Shown piece after piece: positions 17,640 to 25,849 of a DNA stretch of 64,000 bases (position 1 is the first letter of the stretch; every line of letters starts with the position of its first letter). Position numbers and translations under genes: made by a program. The notes under the pieces are model-generated. The model had not been told where the DNA came from, did not search any database, and was given only the letters and a program-made list of their open reading frames with translations. The stretch is from an uncultured Eubacteriales bacterium (GTDB lineage: Bacteria; Bacillota; Clostridia; Christensenellales; CAG-138): assembly GCA_900540495.1 (NCBI GenBank), contig UQGA01000002.1:105704-169703 (forward strand), written 5' to 3'.

Positions 17640-17653
17640 ATCGGCGGGATCAA

Positions 17654-17685
17654 GCGGGACGGCTATGGGCCGCCCCGCATTTTTT
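17654..17685 (+). terminator. Rho-independent terminator after the symporter gene
   Basis: Stem of ten positions with one mismatch, 17654-17663 against 17669-17678, five-base loop TATGG, followed by six T (17680-17685). Confidence 0.85.
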
Positions 17686-17757
17686 CAAAATACTGCTCAC
17701 ATTTTCGCTCTTCCATTCGTTATCCGTGTGAAAGGCAGAGGAAAGGAGCGCCGCCGC

Positions 17758-18237
17758 ATGGTCGAACAGCTATACCCGCTGTATTTTGACGAGCTCGTGC
17801 GGTTTCTGAGCGGGCTGCTGGGCAGCCGCGCCGCCGCCGAGGATGCGGCGCAGGAGACGTTTTTGCGCGCGCTCGGCCATGCGGATCAGCTCGCCGAGAT
17901 GGACAGCCCGGCCTGTCGGGCCTGGCTGTATCGCACGGCCAAGCGCATCTGTATCGACCGGTTTCGGCGCGAACGCATTGCAACGCGCCTGCCGATGGCG
18001 TCGGAGACGGCGGGGGAGGACGACCTTTCCCGCGTGGCGGTGGAGGAACTGGTCGGCCGGCTCCCGCCGCACGAGCAGGCGCTGTTCGTGATGAACGTCT
18101 TCGAGGGCTACGCCGCGCGGGATCTGGCCGAGCTGTTCGGCCTGCGGCCGGACGCGGTGCGGCAGCGGCTCTGCTCTGCGCGCGCACGGCTCAGACGCTG
18201 GTATGCGGAAACGGAAGGATGGAGGGAACGGACATGA
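17758..18237 (+). CDS. ECF-type RNA polymerase sigma factor
   Basis: A 159-residue sigma-70-family protein with only regions 2 and 4. Region 2 (about residues 5-70) contains YFDELVRFLSGLLGS, the AAEDAAQETFLRA segment and the -10-recognition part WLYRTAKRICIDRFRR. Region 4 (about 95-150) is the helix-turn-helix with LPPHEQALFVMNVFEGYAAR and DLAELFGLRPDAVRQRL. A strong AAAGGAG lies before the ATG. It follows a terminator and starts a three-gene unit with tight coupling. No classical membrane anti-sigma factor is encoded next to it; the two downstream products are candidates for partners or targets. Confidence 0.9.
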   Translation: MVEQLYPLYFDELVRFLSGLLGSRAAAEDAAQETFLRALGHADQLAEMDSPACRAWLYRTAKRICIDRFRRERIATRLPMASETAGEDDLSRVAVEELVGRLPPHEQALFVMNVFEGYAARDLAELFGLRPDAVRQRLCSARARLRRWYAETEGWRERT

Positions 18238-18413
18238 AGAGGACGAAACCCGGCCGGCAGGGGTTGCCGGGCGGCATGCCGGAGGGAGCCGGCGAACTGT
18301 GGGAACGGGAGGCATGGCTGCTGCGGTGCGGCCGCAGGCGGGAGGCTTTGCGGATGCGGGAGGCGCAGCGGCGCATGCCGGACGGATGGTTTGCGACCGG
18401 GATGCAGCGATGA
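18234..18413 (+). CDS. Small basic protein of unknown function, coupled to the ECF sigma factor
   Basis: A 59-residue protein starting at the ATG at 18234, overlapping the sigma stop by ATGA and preceded by GGAGGG; an ATG five codons upstream would place the binding site inside the gene. It is rich in Arg, Glu and Gly with a central ELWEREAWLLRCGRRREALRM helix. There is no membrane segment, one cysteine and no similarity I recognise. Position suggests a regulator of the sigma factor, perhaps a tiny anti-sigma, but nothing in the sequence proves it. Confidence 0.6.
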   Translation: MKRTKPGRQGLPGGMPEGAGELWEREAWLLRCGRRREALRMREAQRRMPDGWFATGMQR

Positions 18414-18430
18414 CGGAAAGGAGTATGGGC

Positions 18431-19645
18431 ATGGAAAGACAAACGAGAAGGCTGAAGGTGAACGCCGCATTGTGCGATATGCGCGGCGCGACGGAGGAAA
18501 AGCTCTGCCAATACGAACGGTTTGAAGTAAATGCGGCGATACTCGTGACAACGCCGACGGTGCAGGCGCTTGTGGCGCGCCATGCGGCGTGCATCAATGC
18601 GGCGAACATTCTGGAGTTGCCCGAGGGGGACGACGTGCGGTTGATCACCCAGAACGGGAGAATGACCATCGGCCCCGGCAATCCACCGCCGCCCGGCCGG
18701 CTGGCGCTGGTTGTCAACGGAATGCTCACGCTGGAACCGGGCGCAGAGGCCGCGCTTGCGGACTGCATCAGCATTCTGGTGAACGGTTCGGTGCGCTGCC
18801 CGGCGAGCGTGGCCGCCGCGCTGCAGGGGCGGTTGTCGGTGAACGGCTCCATGGTGACGTATCCCGACGGCGCCATACTGCTCGGTTCCACGTTCGTGCT
18901 GGACGATACCTTCGTGCTGCGCGCGCGAGCCGCGCTGTATTATGCCGAGAGCCGCATTGTGCTGCTCGATCCGGCGGTCGATCCGGCCGCCTTGCGGGAT
19001 AAGGGCGTGCGCTTTCGGACGCGGACGGCGCTTCTTGCGCGCAGCCTCACGGCGGAAGCGGCGCCGCTGTTTGACGATGCGACGGAACTGGTCGTTCTGC
19101 CGGACGGCTGTGCGTTTGTGAACGACGACGCCGCGCTCGACCGGGCGCTGCTCAGACGCTACGGCGGCAAGCTGTATATCAACGGCGACCTGAAGGTTGG
19201 AGCAGAAGCGGCGCCGCTGCTCGCACAGGTCGAATTCCTGCGCGTCAACGGCGACGTCTGGGTGGCGTCTGCGGCGACGGAGGCGTTTTTGAGCGTGGAC
19301 GCCAGGTACGATGCGCTCCGCCGCCTGCCGGGCCGTTGGTTGCGGGACCAGGCCCAGGCGCGGGTGGATGCCGGCCTGCTCGAGCGCAACCCGGACGGCG
19401 TGCAGGTGAGCGACTGTGCGGTGGTCGAGATTGCGGCGGATATCCTTCCGGAGACGATCGAACAGCGGCTCTCGCTTTCCGACTGCGGCACGGTGGTCTG
19501 CACGGAGGCGCAGGCGGCCGCCGTGGCCGCGGTATCGGAGGACGTGGGCAGGATCGGGCCGCGCGGCACACAGAAGGACTTGTGCGATACCGATTCCGCG
19601 GACGAAGATACAAATGCGATTGCGGCGGCAAGCTACTGCTTCTGA
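18431..19645 (+). CDS. VNG-repeat (bactofilin-like or beta-helical) protein of unknown function
   Basis: A 404-residue soluble protein without signal peptide or membrane helix. Short strands containing V/I-N-G or V/I-N-A recur every 20-40 residues, for example FEVNAAIL, LVVNGMLT, ILVNGSVR, LSVNGSMV, LYINGDLK, LRVNGDVW. This resembles the turn repeats of bactofilins or other right-handed beta-helices, so a self-assembling or scaffolding role is plausible. The C-terminus has several cysteines (SDCGTVVC, LCDTD, SYCF). ATG 18431 is chosen because AAAGGAG lies 7 nt upstream; in-frame ATGs at 18410 and 18425 are alternatives, and 18410 would overlap the preceding stop. Third gene of the ECF sigma unit. 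Confidence 0.7.
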   Translation: MERQTRRLKVNAALCDMRGATEEKLCQYERFEVNAAILVTTPTVQALVARHAACINAANILELPEGDDVRLITQNGRMTIGPGNPPPPGRLALVVNGMLTLEPGAEAALADCISILVNGSVRCPASVAAALQGRLSVNGSMVTYPDGAILLGSTFVLDDTFVLRARAALYYAESRIVLLDPAVDPAALRDKGVRFRTRTALLARSLTAEAAPLFDDATELVVLPDGCAFVNDDAALDRALLRRYGGKLYINGDLKVGAEAAPLLAQVEFLRVNGDVWVASAATEAFLSVDARYDALRRLPGRWLRDQAQARVDAGLLERNPDGVQVSDCAVVEIAADILPETIEQRLSLSDCGTVVCTEAQAAAVAAVSEDVGRIGPRGTQKDLCDTDSADEDTNAIAAASYCF

Positions 19646-19689
19646 GCATTGCCGCAAGCCGCCCGGGCGGCGGAGATGTAGGAAAGCGG

Positions 19690-19721
19690 CCGCCCGCACG
19701 ATCACAGGATCGTGCGGGCGG
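19690..19721. terminator. Bidirectional hairpin between the sigma unit and divIB
   Basis: Perfect 14-bp stem, 19690-19703 with 19708-19721, closed by a four-base loop ACAG. It lies between two converging genes. T-runs on either side are short, so it may act as a strong stabilising or shared terminator. Confidence 0.7.
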
Positions 19722-19770
19722 ACGCCTGAAGTTTACCGGCCGTTTTGCGTGCCGCAGGGGGTCGTAGCCG

Positions 19771-21603
19771 TCAGCCCTGGAAGCCGTCCCCGCCACCCGG
19801 CTGGAGCGGGGTAGCGGTGGGGGGCGGCGTCGGCGCGTCGGGCGTCGTCTGCGTCGGATCGTTCAGCCCGCCGGCGCCGTCCGTGCCGCCGGCGCCATCC
19901 GTGCCGCCGGCGCCGTCCGTGCCGTCCGTGTCGCCGGTGCCGTCCGTACCGCCGGTGCCGTCCGTGCCGTCTGCATCATCCGCGAGCGCCTGCCCGGCGT
20001 CCGTCGGAGAATAGACCGTGCCGCCGCGTGCGGAGAGGTACAGCGTACCCGTGCTGATGTTGGCGCTCATGAACTGCGGCAGGTTTTTCTGCAACGACAG
20101 CATCTTTTCGTCGAGGTCGGTCGGCTGGCCGACCTGGATTTTGAGCCCGTTCTGGGCGCGCATGACGATGGCCAGCGGCGTGGTCAGGTCGAGGGAAACG
20201 ATGTCGTCGAGCAGCGAGTACTGCTCGAGCTTCTGGATCATCGTGATGAGCGTAGCAGTGCCGAAGTCATCGGTCTGGCCGAGACGCTGGCCCACCTGAA
20301 ACCCCGTCATGCTGACGCCCGTGACCTGCAACAGGTCGCTCAGGTCCGTGCCGCCGCTCATGGAGAGCACGTAGCCGTTGTGGTCGATGATGATATTGTA
20401 GTCCAGACCGATAATGCCGGCGACCTCTTTGCGCTCGGTCACGCGGATGCGCACGCGCGCCGGGAAGATGTAGTCCACGGCATCCACCTGCAGGTAAGGG
20501 TCCTGTTCGATGCCGGCGCGCGCCACCTCCAGATCGCACAGCAGCATGTGACGCCCGTACTGGAGCCCGGAAAGTTCGACGATGTAATCGCTCGAATAGG
20601 TCTCGTTGCCGACGACGACGATATCGTCGAGCAGGAAGGTAAAGTACAGCGCGGCAAGCACGGCGATTACGATGAAGGCGACGAACGCCACGTTGATCGC
20701 CATGCGTTTGACGGCGCGCTGGCGGCGCCGCTGGCGTTTCTGCCGCCGCACGTACGCCTCGTGCTTGAGGCGCGCCTGCTCCTCGCGCTGGCGGCGCATT
20801 GCCGCGTCGATGTTGCGCAGCGTTTCCGTCTCGTTCACGTTGATGCGCGCGGTGGTGCCGGTACCCGTGCGGAACATGCGTGTACGGCTGGCGCGGGAAG
20901 CGGCGCCGCTCTCGCCGGGGGCGTGGGCAGGCGGCGTCCCGCCGGCGCGTTGCTCCGCGCCGGGATACGCCTCCTCCGGGCTCTGCCCGTCTGCGGCAGG
21001 CACGGGGCGCTCTTCCGGCGTCTGCTCCCTTGCCGTGCCCTCCGCCGCCTGAGCGGGCGGTTGGCCGGGCGCAGGGACCGCATCGCGCGCAGGCGCGGCG
21101 TCGCGCGCAAGGAACGCCGCGGCATCCAGGGCGCCGTTGCCGGCATGCGGCTCGGGCGCCGCAGCCGGGGTTGCCTCCGGTTCGGGCTGCTGCGGCTGTT
21201 CGGCGTCTTCCAAATGCGATACGGGAACGGGCGCCATGCGGTGCGGCGAAGCGTGTTCCGCAGCCTGCCGGCTTTTGCGGCGGCGGGGCCGGGGCTTGTC
21301 CTCCGCATCCGGCTCCGCCGCTTCGCGGCGCCTGCGGCCGTGCGCTTCCCCGTTTTCCGCTTCCGGTTGCGGCAGCTCGTCCACCACGCGCTCGCCGTCG
21401 TCCCATGTCAGGTCGGACAGCGCAGCCGCGTCCTGTTCATCGGAGTAGTCCACCTCATCGTCGTCGAACAGGTGGACGAGCTCCTCCTCCATTTCGGGTT
21501 CGTCGAACAGACCCTCCGTTTCCGATTCCCCGGCGGGTTCAAACAGGCTGGCCAGCAGGCTCCGCCGTTTTTTCTGTTCGGCACCCCGTTTATTCTTTGC
21601 CAT
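19771..21603 (-). CDS. divIB: Cell-division protein DivIB/FtsQ
   Basis: A 610-residue bitopic membrane protein. Residues 1-300 are an unusually long cytoplasmic region, acidic then Pro/Ala/Glu-rich, ending in a very basic stretch (KRQRRRQRAVKR). One helix follows (301-324), then a POTRA domain beginning DDIVVVGNETYSSDYIVE and the FtsQ beta domain. The end is a GTDG-type low-complexity tail followed by a Pro/Thr-rich end. DivIB stabilises the divisome with FtsL/DivIC and PBP2. AAGGAAGG precedes the ATG at 21603. It is the distal gene of the dcw cluster, 29 bp after murA. The large N-terminal region is far longer than usual (about 30-100 residues). Confidence 0.9.
   Translation of the reverse strand: MAKNKRGAEQKKRRSLLASLFEPAGESETEGLFDEPEMEEELVHLFDDDEVDYSDEQDAAALSDLTWDDGERVVDELPQPEAENGEAHGRRRREAAEPDAEDKPRPRRRKSRQAAEHASPHRMAPVPVSHLEDAEQPQQPEPEATPAAAPEPHAGNGALDAAAFLARDAAPARDAVPAPGQPPAQAAEGTAREQTPEERPVPAADGQSPEEAYPGAEQRAGGTPPAHAPGESGAASRASRTRMFRTGTGTTARINVNETETLRNIDAAMRRQREEQARLKHEAYVRRQKRQRRRQRAVKRMAINVAFVAFIVIAVLAALYFTFLLDDIVVVGNETYSSDYIVELSGLQYGRHMLLCDLEVARAGIEQDPYLQVDAVDYIFPARVRIRVTERKEVAGIIGLDYNIIIDHNGYVLSMSGGTDLSDLLQVTGVSMTGFQVGQRLGQTDDFGTATLITMIQKLEQYSLLDDIVSLDLTTPLAIVMRAQNGLKIQVGQPTDLDEKMLSLQKNLPQFMSANISTGTLYLSARGGTVYSPTDAGQALADDADGTDGTGGTDGTGDTDGTDGAGGTDGAGGTDGAGGLNDPTQTTPDAPTPPPTATPLQPGGGDGFQG
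19868..19975. repeat. 18-bp tandem repeat encoding the GTDG-type tail of DivIB
   Basis: About five near-identical copies of CCGCCGGCGCCGTCCGTG and variants, plus partial 9-bp units, with the array running 19868-19975. In the DivIB frame each unit encodes a six-residue Gly/Thr/Asp/Ala block. Copy number is likely to vary between strains by slippage. Confidence 0.85.
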
Positions 21604-21632
21604 GAATCCTTCCTTTGTGATACGGACCGGCC

Positions 21633-22907
21633 TCAATCCGACGCGCGCCATACATGCGCGCCGAGGGAGGAGAGCGTCCGCTCCAGCCGCTCGTATCCGC
21701 GGTCGATGCGTTCGGCGTGCAGCACGGTAGTGATCCCCTCCGCGCGCAGGCCTGCGAGCACGAGCGCCGCGCCGCCGCGCAGATCATGCGCGGTCACGGT
21801 CGCGCCGACGAGCTTCGGCACGCCGCGGATGACGGCCGTCCGGTTCCGGATGGCGCTGACAGCGCCCATGCGCGAAAGCTCCTGCGCATGTTTGAACCGG
21901 TTTTCAAACACGTTTTCCACGATTACGCTCGTGCCCTCCGCCACGGAACAGAGCGCAAACATCTGCGCCTGCATATCCGTGGGGAAGCCCGGATGCGGCA
22001 GCGTTTCCACGCGGCGAAGTTCCTTCGGCCGCGCCGGGCCGGTCAACCGGATGGTGCGGCCGCGCGCGTCCAGGGTGCAGCCGCACTCGCCGAGCTTGGC
22101 GAGCGTGCCCGCCATGTGTTCCGGCACGGCGTTCTCCAGCGTGATCCGCCCGCCCGTGATGGCCGCTGCCACGAGCAGCGTGCCGGCGGCTATGCGGTCG
22201 GGCATGATGCGGTAGGTGACCTCCCGCGGTTCGCAGCCGCCGCGCACCACGACCGTGGAGGAGCCCGCTCCGCGCACGAAGAAGCCCGCTGCGTTCAAAA
22301 AGTTTTGCAAATCCACGATTTCCGGCTCGCGCGCGGCGTTGTGGATGCGCGTTTCCCCCTCCGCAGCCGTGGCCGCCATGAGGATGTTTTCCGTCGCGCC
22401 GACCGACGGGTAATCGAGGTGGATGGTCGCCCCGACGAGGCGCGCTCCGTCGCAACGGATGCGCCCGCCCTCCTCGCGGATGTCCGCGTTGAGCGCCGAC
22501 AGGCCCGACAGATGCAGGTCAATCGGACGGTTCCCGATCTCACAGCCGCCCGGATACGTCACCACCGCGTGCCGGAAACGGCCGAGCACCGGCCCCAGCA
22601 GAAAGATGGAGGAGCGCAGCTCCTTGGACAGCTCCTCCGGCAGTTCCGAGCGGCAGGCGCTGGAAGCGTCGATAGACAGCGTGTCCCCCTCGCCGGCGAT
22701 CCCGGCGGCGCGCTCGACGCCGCAACCGAGCAGGCGCAGGATGCCGAGCATGTTCTCCACGTCCGTCAGACGCGGACAGTCCAGCAGCCGCACGCTGCGG
22801 CGCGTCAGCATGCAGGCAGCAAGAATGGGCAGAACCGCATTCTTGGCGCCGCCAATGCGGCAAACGCCGTCGATCGGGTACCCGCCTTCCGCGATCAGTT
22901 TCGGCAT
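21633..22907 (-). CDS. murA: UDP-N-acetylglucosamine 1-carboxyvinyltransferase
   Basis: A 424-residue EPSP-synthase-fold enzyme that transfers enolpyruvate from PEP to UDP-GlcNAc, the first committed step of peptidoglycan synthesis. Visible are the N-terminal GGAKNAVLPILAA with the catalytic lysine, the PGGCEIGNRPIDLH loop containing the fosfomycin-target cysteine, and DYPSVGATENILMAA. The cysteine is present, so fosfomycin sensitivity is expected at this enzyme. GGAGGTG lies 5 nt before the ATG. It occupies the place where murG/murB stand in other Firmicutes dcw clusters. A 142-bp gap separates it from ftsW. Confidence 0.95.
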   Translation of the reverse strand: MPKLIAEGGYPIDGVCRIGGAKNAVLPILAACMLTRRSVRLLDCPRLTDVENMLGILRLLGCGVERAAGIAGEGDTLSIDASSACRSELPEELSKELRSSIFLLGPVLGRFRHAVVTYPGGCEIGNRPIDLHLSGLSALNADIREEGGRIRCDGARLVGATIHLDYPSVGATENILMAATAAEGETRIHNAAREPEIVDLQNFLNAAGFFVRGAGSSTVVVRGGCEPREVTYRIMPDRIAAGTLLVAAAITGGRITLENAVPEHMAGTLAKLGECGCTLDARGRTIRLTGPARPKELRRVETLPHPGFPTDMQAQMFALCSVAEGTSVIVENVFENRFKHAQELSRMGAVSAIRNRTAVIRGVPKLVGATVTAHDLRGGAALVLAGLRAEGITTVLHAERIDRGYERLERTLSSLGAHVWRASD

Positions 22908-23049
22908 GAAACACCTCCGCGCATCGATTGGATGCGGCGGCGCCTGCCATGGACGGCCGTGCCGGCGGCCCGCATTCCACACACGATATTGTATGCACGG
23001 AAGGTGTCGAATGTTCCCGTTTTTTCAAGGAGCGCCCTTCGTCCGCCCG

Positions 23050-24270
23050 TCAGCGGGGGGACGGATGGGGGCGGCGCGTGTTGACGGCGCGTCCGGCGCG
23101 CTCCGGCGCGTTGCGGCGGCTCTCGACCCCGGCCGGCAGCGCCTGGCGCTGCGTGGTAAAGCGCGAGATGTTGAGCAGCACGCCCATGGCGGAGAGGAAG
23201 ATCAGCAGTGAGGACCCGCCCGCGCTGATGAACGGCAGCGCCTGCCCGGTGGTCGGCATGACGCCGGTGACGACGCCGATGTTGACGAATACCTGCAGCG
23301 AGAACACGATCGTGATGCCGGCCGCAAGCAGACAGCCGAAGCGATCGCGGCAACGGAGCGCGATGCGCATGCCGCGGTAGATGATGAAACCATAGGCGCA
23401 CAGCACCGCCACGGCGCCCACAAAGCCCAGCTCCTCGCCGAGGATGGAGAAGATGAAGTCACTCTCGCCGTACGTCATGTACAGCAGTTTTTGCCGGCTG
23501 TTGTTGAGGCCGAGACCGAACAGCCCGCCGCTGCCAAGCGCATAGTAGGACTGGATGAGCTGATAGCCGCTGCCCAGGCCGTCCATGCCGTCGTTCCACG
23601 GATCGGTGAACGTGGTCAGGCGCGCAAGGCGATACGGCTCGATCCACGCCAGCAGGAAGAACAGCGCGATGAGCACCACGCCGAGCAACAGCAGCTGCTT
23701 CACATCCGCGCCGCCGACAAACAACAGCGCGTAGCCCATGAGGCCGACGATAACGGCCATGGACATATTCGGCTGCAGCATGATGAGGCCGCAGATTACG
23801 CCGACGATGAGCAGCATGGGCAGCATGCCCCGCTTGAAATCGCGCATGACGGCGTGCTTGCGGGACATGAAGGCGCACATGTACAGCATCATGCCGAACT
23901 TGGCGATCTCGGAAGGCTGGATACTCTGCCCCGCGATGTCCAGCCAGCGCCGGGCGCCGTTGGTCGTGTCGCCGAAAAAGAGCACCGCCACGAGCAGGCC
24001 CACCGAAACCAGGAAGCCGATCACCTTATACTTTTCAAGGCGGCGGTAATCGAAGAAGGACAGCAGCAGCATGATGGGGTAGCCGATGAGCATGTAGACG
24101 GCCTGTTTGCGCAGGTAGTAATAGCCGTCGTAATTGGTCACGGCACGGTTTTGCGCCGAATAATAGCTGGCGGAGAACACCATCACAAGGCCGAAGGCGC
24201 ACAGCAGCGTCACCGTCAGCAGGATGCCGTAGTCCATCCGATGCATTTTAATCCGCGCCTGTCGTTCCAT
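23050..24270 (-). CDS. ftsW: Lipid II polymerase FtsW/SpoVE (SEDS family)
   Basis: A 406-residue SEDS glycosyltransferase with ten helices. Signature segments include NGARRWLDIAGQSIQPSEIAKFG, LQPNMSMAVIV, the YQLIQSYYALGSGGLFGLGLNNS loop, and the end GQALPFISAGGSSLL. The conserved acidic residue in the extracellular loop (WNDGMDGLGSGYQ) fits polymerase activity. It makes septal or spore peptidoglycan with the cognate PBP2 encoded at 28431. The ATG at 24270 has GGAGG upstream. It is preceded by its own strong promoter (24336-24364). SpoVE and FtsW cannot be separated by sequence alone. Confidence 0.93.
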   Translation of the reverse strand: MERQARIKMHRMDYGILLTVTLLCAFGLVMVFSASYYSAQNRAVTNYDGYYYLRKQAVYMLIGYPIMLLLSFFDYRRLEKYKVIGFLVSVGLLVAVLFFGDTTNGARRWLDIAGQSIQPSEIAKFGMMLYMCAFMSRKHAVMRDFKRGMLPMLLIVGVICGLIMLQPNMSMAVIVGLMGYALLFVGGADVKQLLLLGVVLIALFFLLAWIEPYRLARLTTFTDPWNDGMDGLGSGYQLIQSYYALGSGGLFGLGLNNSRQKLLYMTYGESDFIFSILGEELGFVGAVAVLCAYGFIIYRGMRIALRCRDRFGCLLAAGITIVFSLQVFVNIGVVTGVMPTTGQALPFISAGGSSLLIFLSAMGVLLNISRFTTQRQALPAGVESRRNAPERAGRAVNTRRPHPSPR

Positions 24271-24335
24271 CGCGCCTCCGGGCAAGCGGCAGGGTACATG
24301 GCCGCACATGGCCATACGCCAAACCATTTTATCGC

Positions 24336-24364
24336 ATTATACTATGATATCTATGCAATCGCAA
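24336..24364 (-). promoter_or_regulatory. Internal dcw promoter in front of ftsW
   Basis: On the minus strand TTGCGA (24359-24364), 17 bp, TATAAT (24336-24341), about 65 nt before the ftsW ATG in the 158-bp murD-ftsW gap. It would drive ftsW-murA-divIB as a sub-operon. Confidence 0.7.
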
Positions 24365-24428
24365 GCCGGGCGACCACCAGGCCGCCCGATTGTTTCAAAA
24401 TGTTTACCTTTTCCCCTGCGCCGCGGCG

Positions 24429-25787
24429 CTATTGCCGCGGGGCATAGCCGTTGACGATCTCCTTGAAGACGCGGCCCCGCTGCTCAAAGTTGTCGAACAT
24501 ACCCCAGCTGGCGCTGGCGGGGGAGAGGAGCACCACGTCGCCGGGAACGGCGAGCGCGCGCGCCATATCCACCGCTTCACGGAACGTGTCGGCCATGTGG
24601 CACAGGTCAAGCATGCCGCAGTCGGCGGCGGTATGCAGGAGCTGGTCGCGCGTCGCGCCGAGCAGCACGAGCGCGCGTACACGGCCACGAAGCGCCTCAA
24701 ACAGCTCGTGGAAGTCCAGATGCTTGTCGTAGCCGCCCAGCAGCAGCACCGCCGGGCGCGTCATCGCCTCAATGGCGCGGATGGTGCTCGCCGGGTTGGT
24801 GCCCTTGCTGTCGTTGATGTACGAAACGCCGTCGAGCTCCCGTACGAATTCGATGCGGTGCTCCACGCCGGGGAACGTGCGCAGCGTTTCGCGCACGGCG
24901 TCCGCCGGCACGCCCATGGCGAGCGCGAGCAGTGCGGAGAGCATCGCGTTTTCCAGGTTGTGGCCGCCCGGAATGCGAATCTCGGCGGCGCGCATCAGGG
25001 GCGCGTCCACCCCGTCGCGGCGGTAGATGACCTCCCCGTCGCGCACGAACATGCCGGCCGGCACCTCCTCGCGGCGGGAGAAGTACAGGCATGTCGCCGG
25101 GGTGAGCGTATACATGGCGCGCACCTCCGGATCGTCATAATTGAGCACGGCAAAATCGTCCGCCGTCTGGTTGGCGAACACCTTGCACTTGGCGGCGATG
25201 TAGTTGTCCATCGTGCCGAAATGGTCGAGATGGTCGGGCGTGATGTTGCAGCAGGCGGCGGCGCGCGCATGGAAGCGCGAACACCCTTCGAGCTGGAGGG
25301 CCGCCGTCTCCGCGACGATCACATCGCCCGGCCGCGTTTCCTCGGCATGCTCGGTGATGGCCACGCCGATGTTGCCGAGCACGAACGTGTGGAACCCGCC
25401 CGCCTTGAACAGTTCGCCCGTAAGAGCGGTGCAGGTGGTCTTGCCGTTGGTGCCCGTGATGCAGACAAAGTCCGCCCGGGCATAGCGGTACCCGAGCTCG
25501 ATTTCAGAGACGACCTCCACACCGGCCTCCTGCGCCTGTGCGATGAACGGCGTGCTCATGGGGATGATGGGACTCGGCACGAGCAGGTCCACCCCGGTCA
25601 GCAGGGATGAGGGTTCTTCCCCCAGGCGGTTTTCCACCGAATAGCCGGCAAGCGCCTCTTCGAGGCCGTCGATCTGCGCTTTTTGGTCGTTGATAATGAC
25701 GCGGTAGCCGTTGCGGCACAGCAGCTTGGCGGCGCCGATGCCGCTCTTGGCCATGCCGACGATGAGCGCGGTTTTTCGCTGTTCCAT
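24429..25787 (-). CDS. murD: UDP-N-acetylmuramoylalanine--D-glutamate ligase
   Basis: A 452-residue Mur ligase adding D-Glu to UDP-MurNAc-L-Ala. Domain 1 begins ALIVGMAKSGIGAAKLLC. The ATP loop is CITGTNGKTTCTALT near residue 110, followed by LGNIGVAI, the NITPDHLDHFG magnesium/carbamyl-lysine region, PGGHNLENAMLSALLA and the C-terminal INDSKGTNPASTIRAI. Length is normal. AGGGGGAA lies upstream of the ATG. It is in the usual dcw position between mraY and ftsW. Confidence 0.96.
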   Translation of the reverse strand: MEQRKTALIVGMAKSGIGAAKLLCRNGYRVIINDQKAQIDGLEEALAGYSVENRLGEEPSSLLTGVDLLVPSPIIPMSTPFIAQAQEAGVEVVSEIELGYRYARADFVCITGTNGKTTCTALTGELFKAGGFHTFVLGNIGVAITEHAEETRPGDVIVAETAALQLEGCSRFHARAAACCNITPDHLDHFGTMDNYIAAKCKVFANQTADDFAVLNYDDPEVRAMYTLTPATCLYFSRREEVPAGMFVRDGEVIYRRDGVDAPLMRAAEIRIPGGHNLENAMLSALLALAMGVPADAVRETLRTFPGVEHRIEFVRELDGVSYINDSKGTNPASTIRAIEAMTRPAVLLLGGYDKHLDFHELFEALRGRVRALVLLGATRDQLLHTAADCGMLDLCHMADTFREAVDMARALAVPGDVVLLSPASASWGMFDNFEQRGRVFKEIVNGYAPRQ

Positions 25788-25849
25788 ATGCGTTCCCCCT
25801 TATCGGAAGCGCGGGCCGTCGCCCGCAGGTTGTTCCAGAGGCCGCCCGC

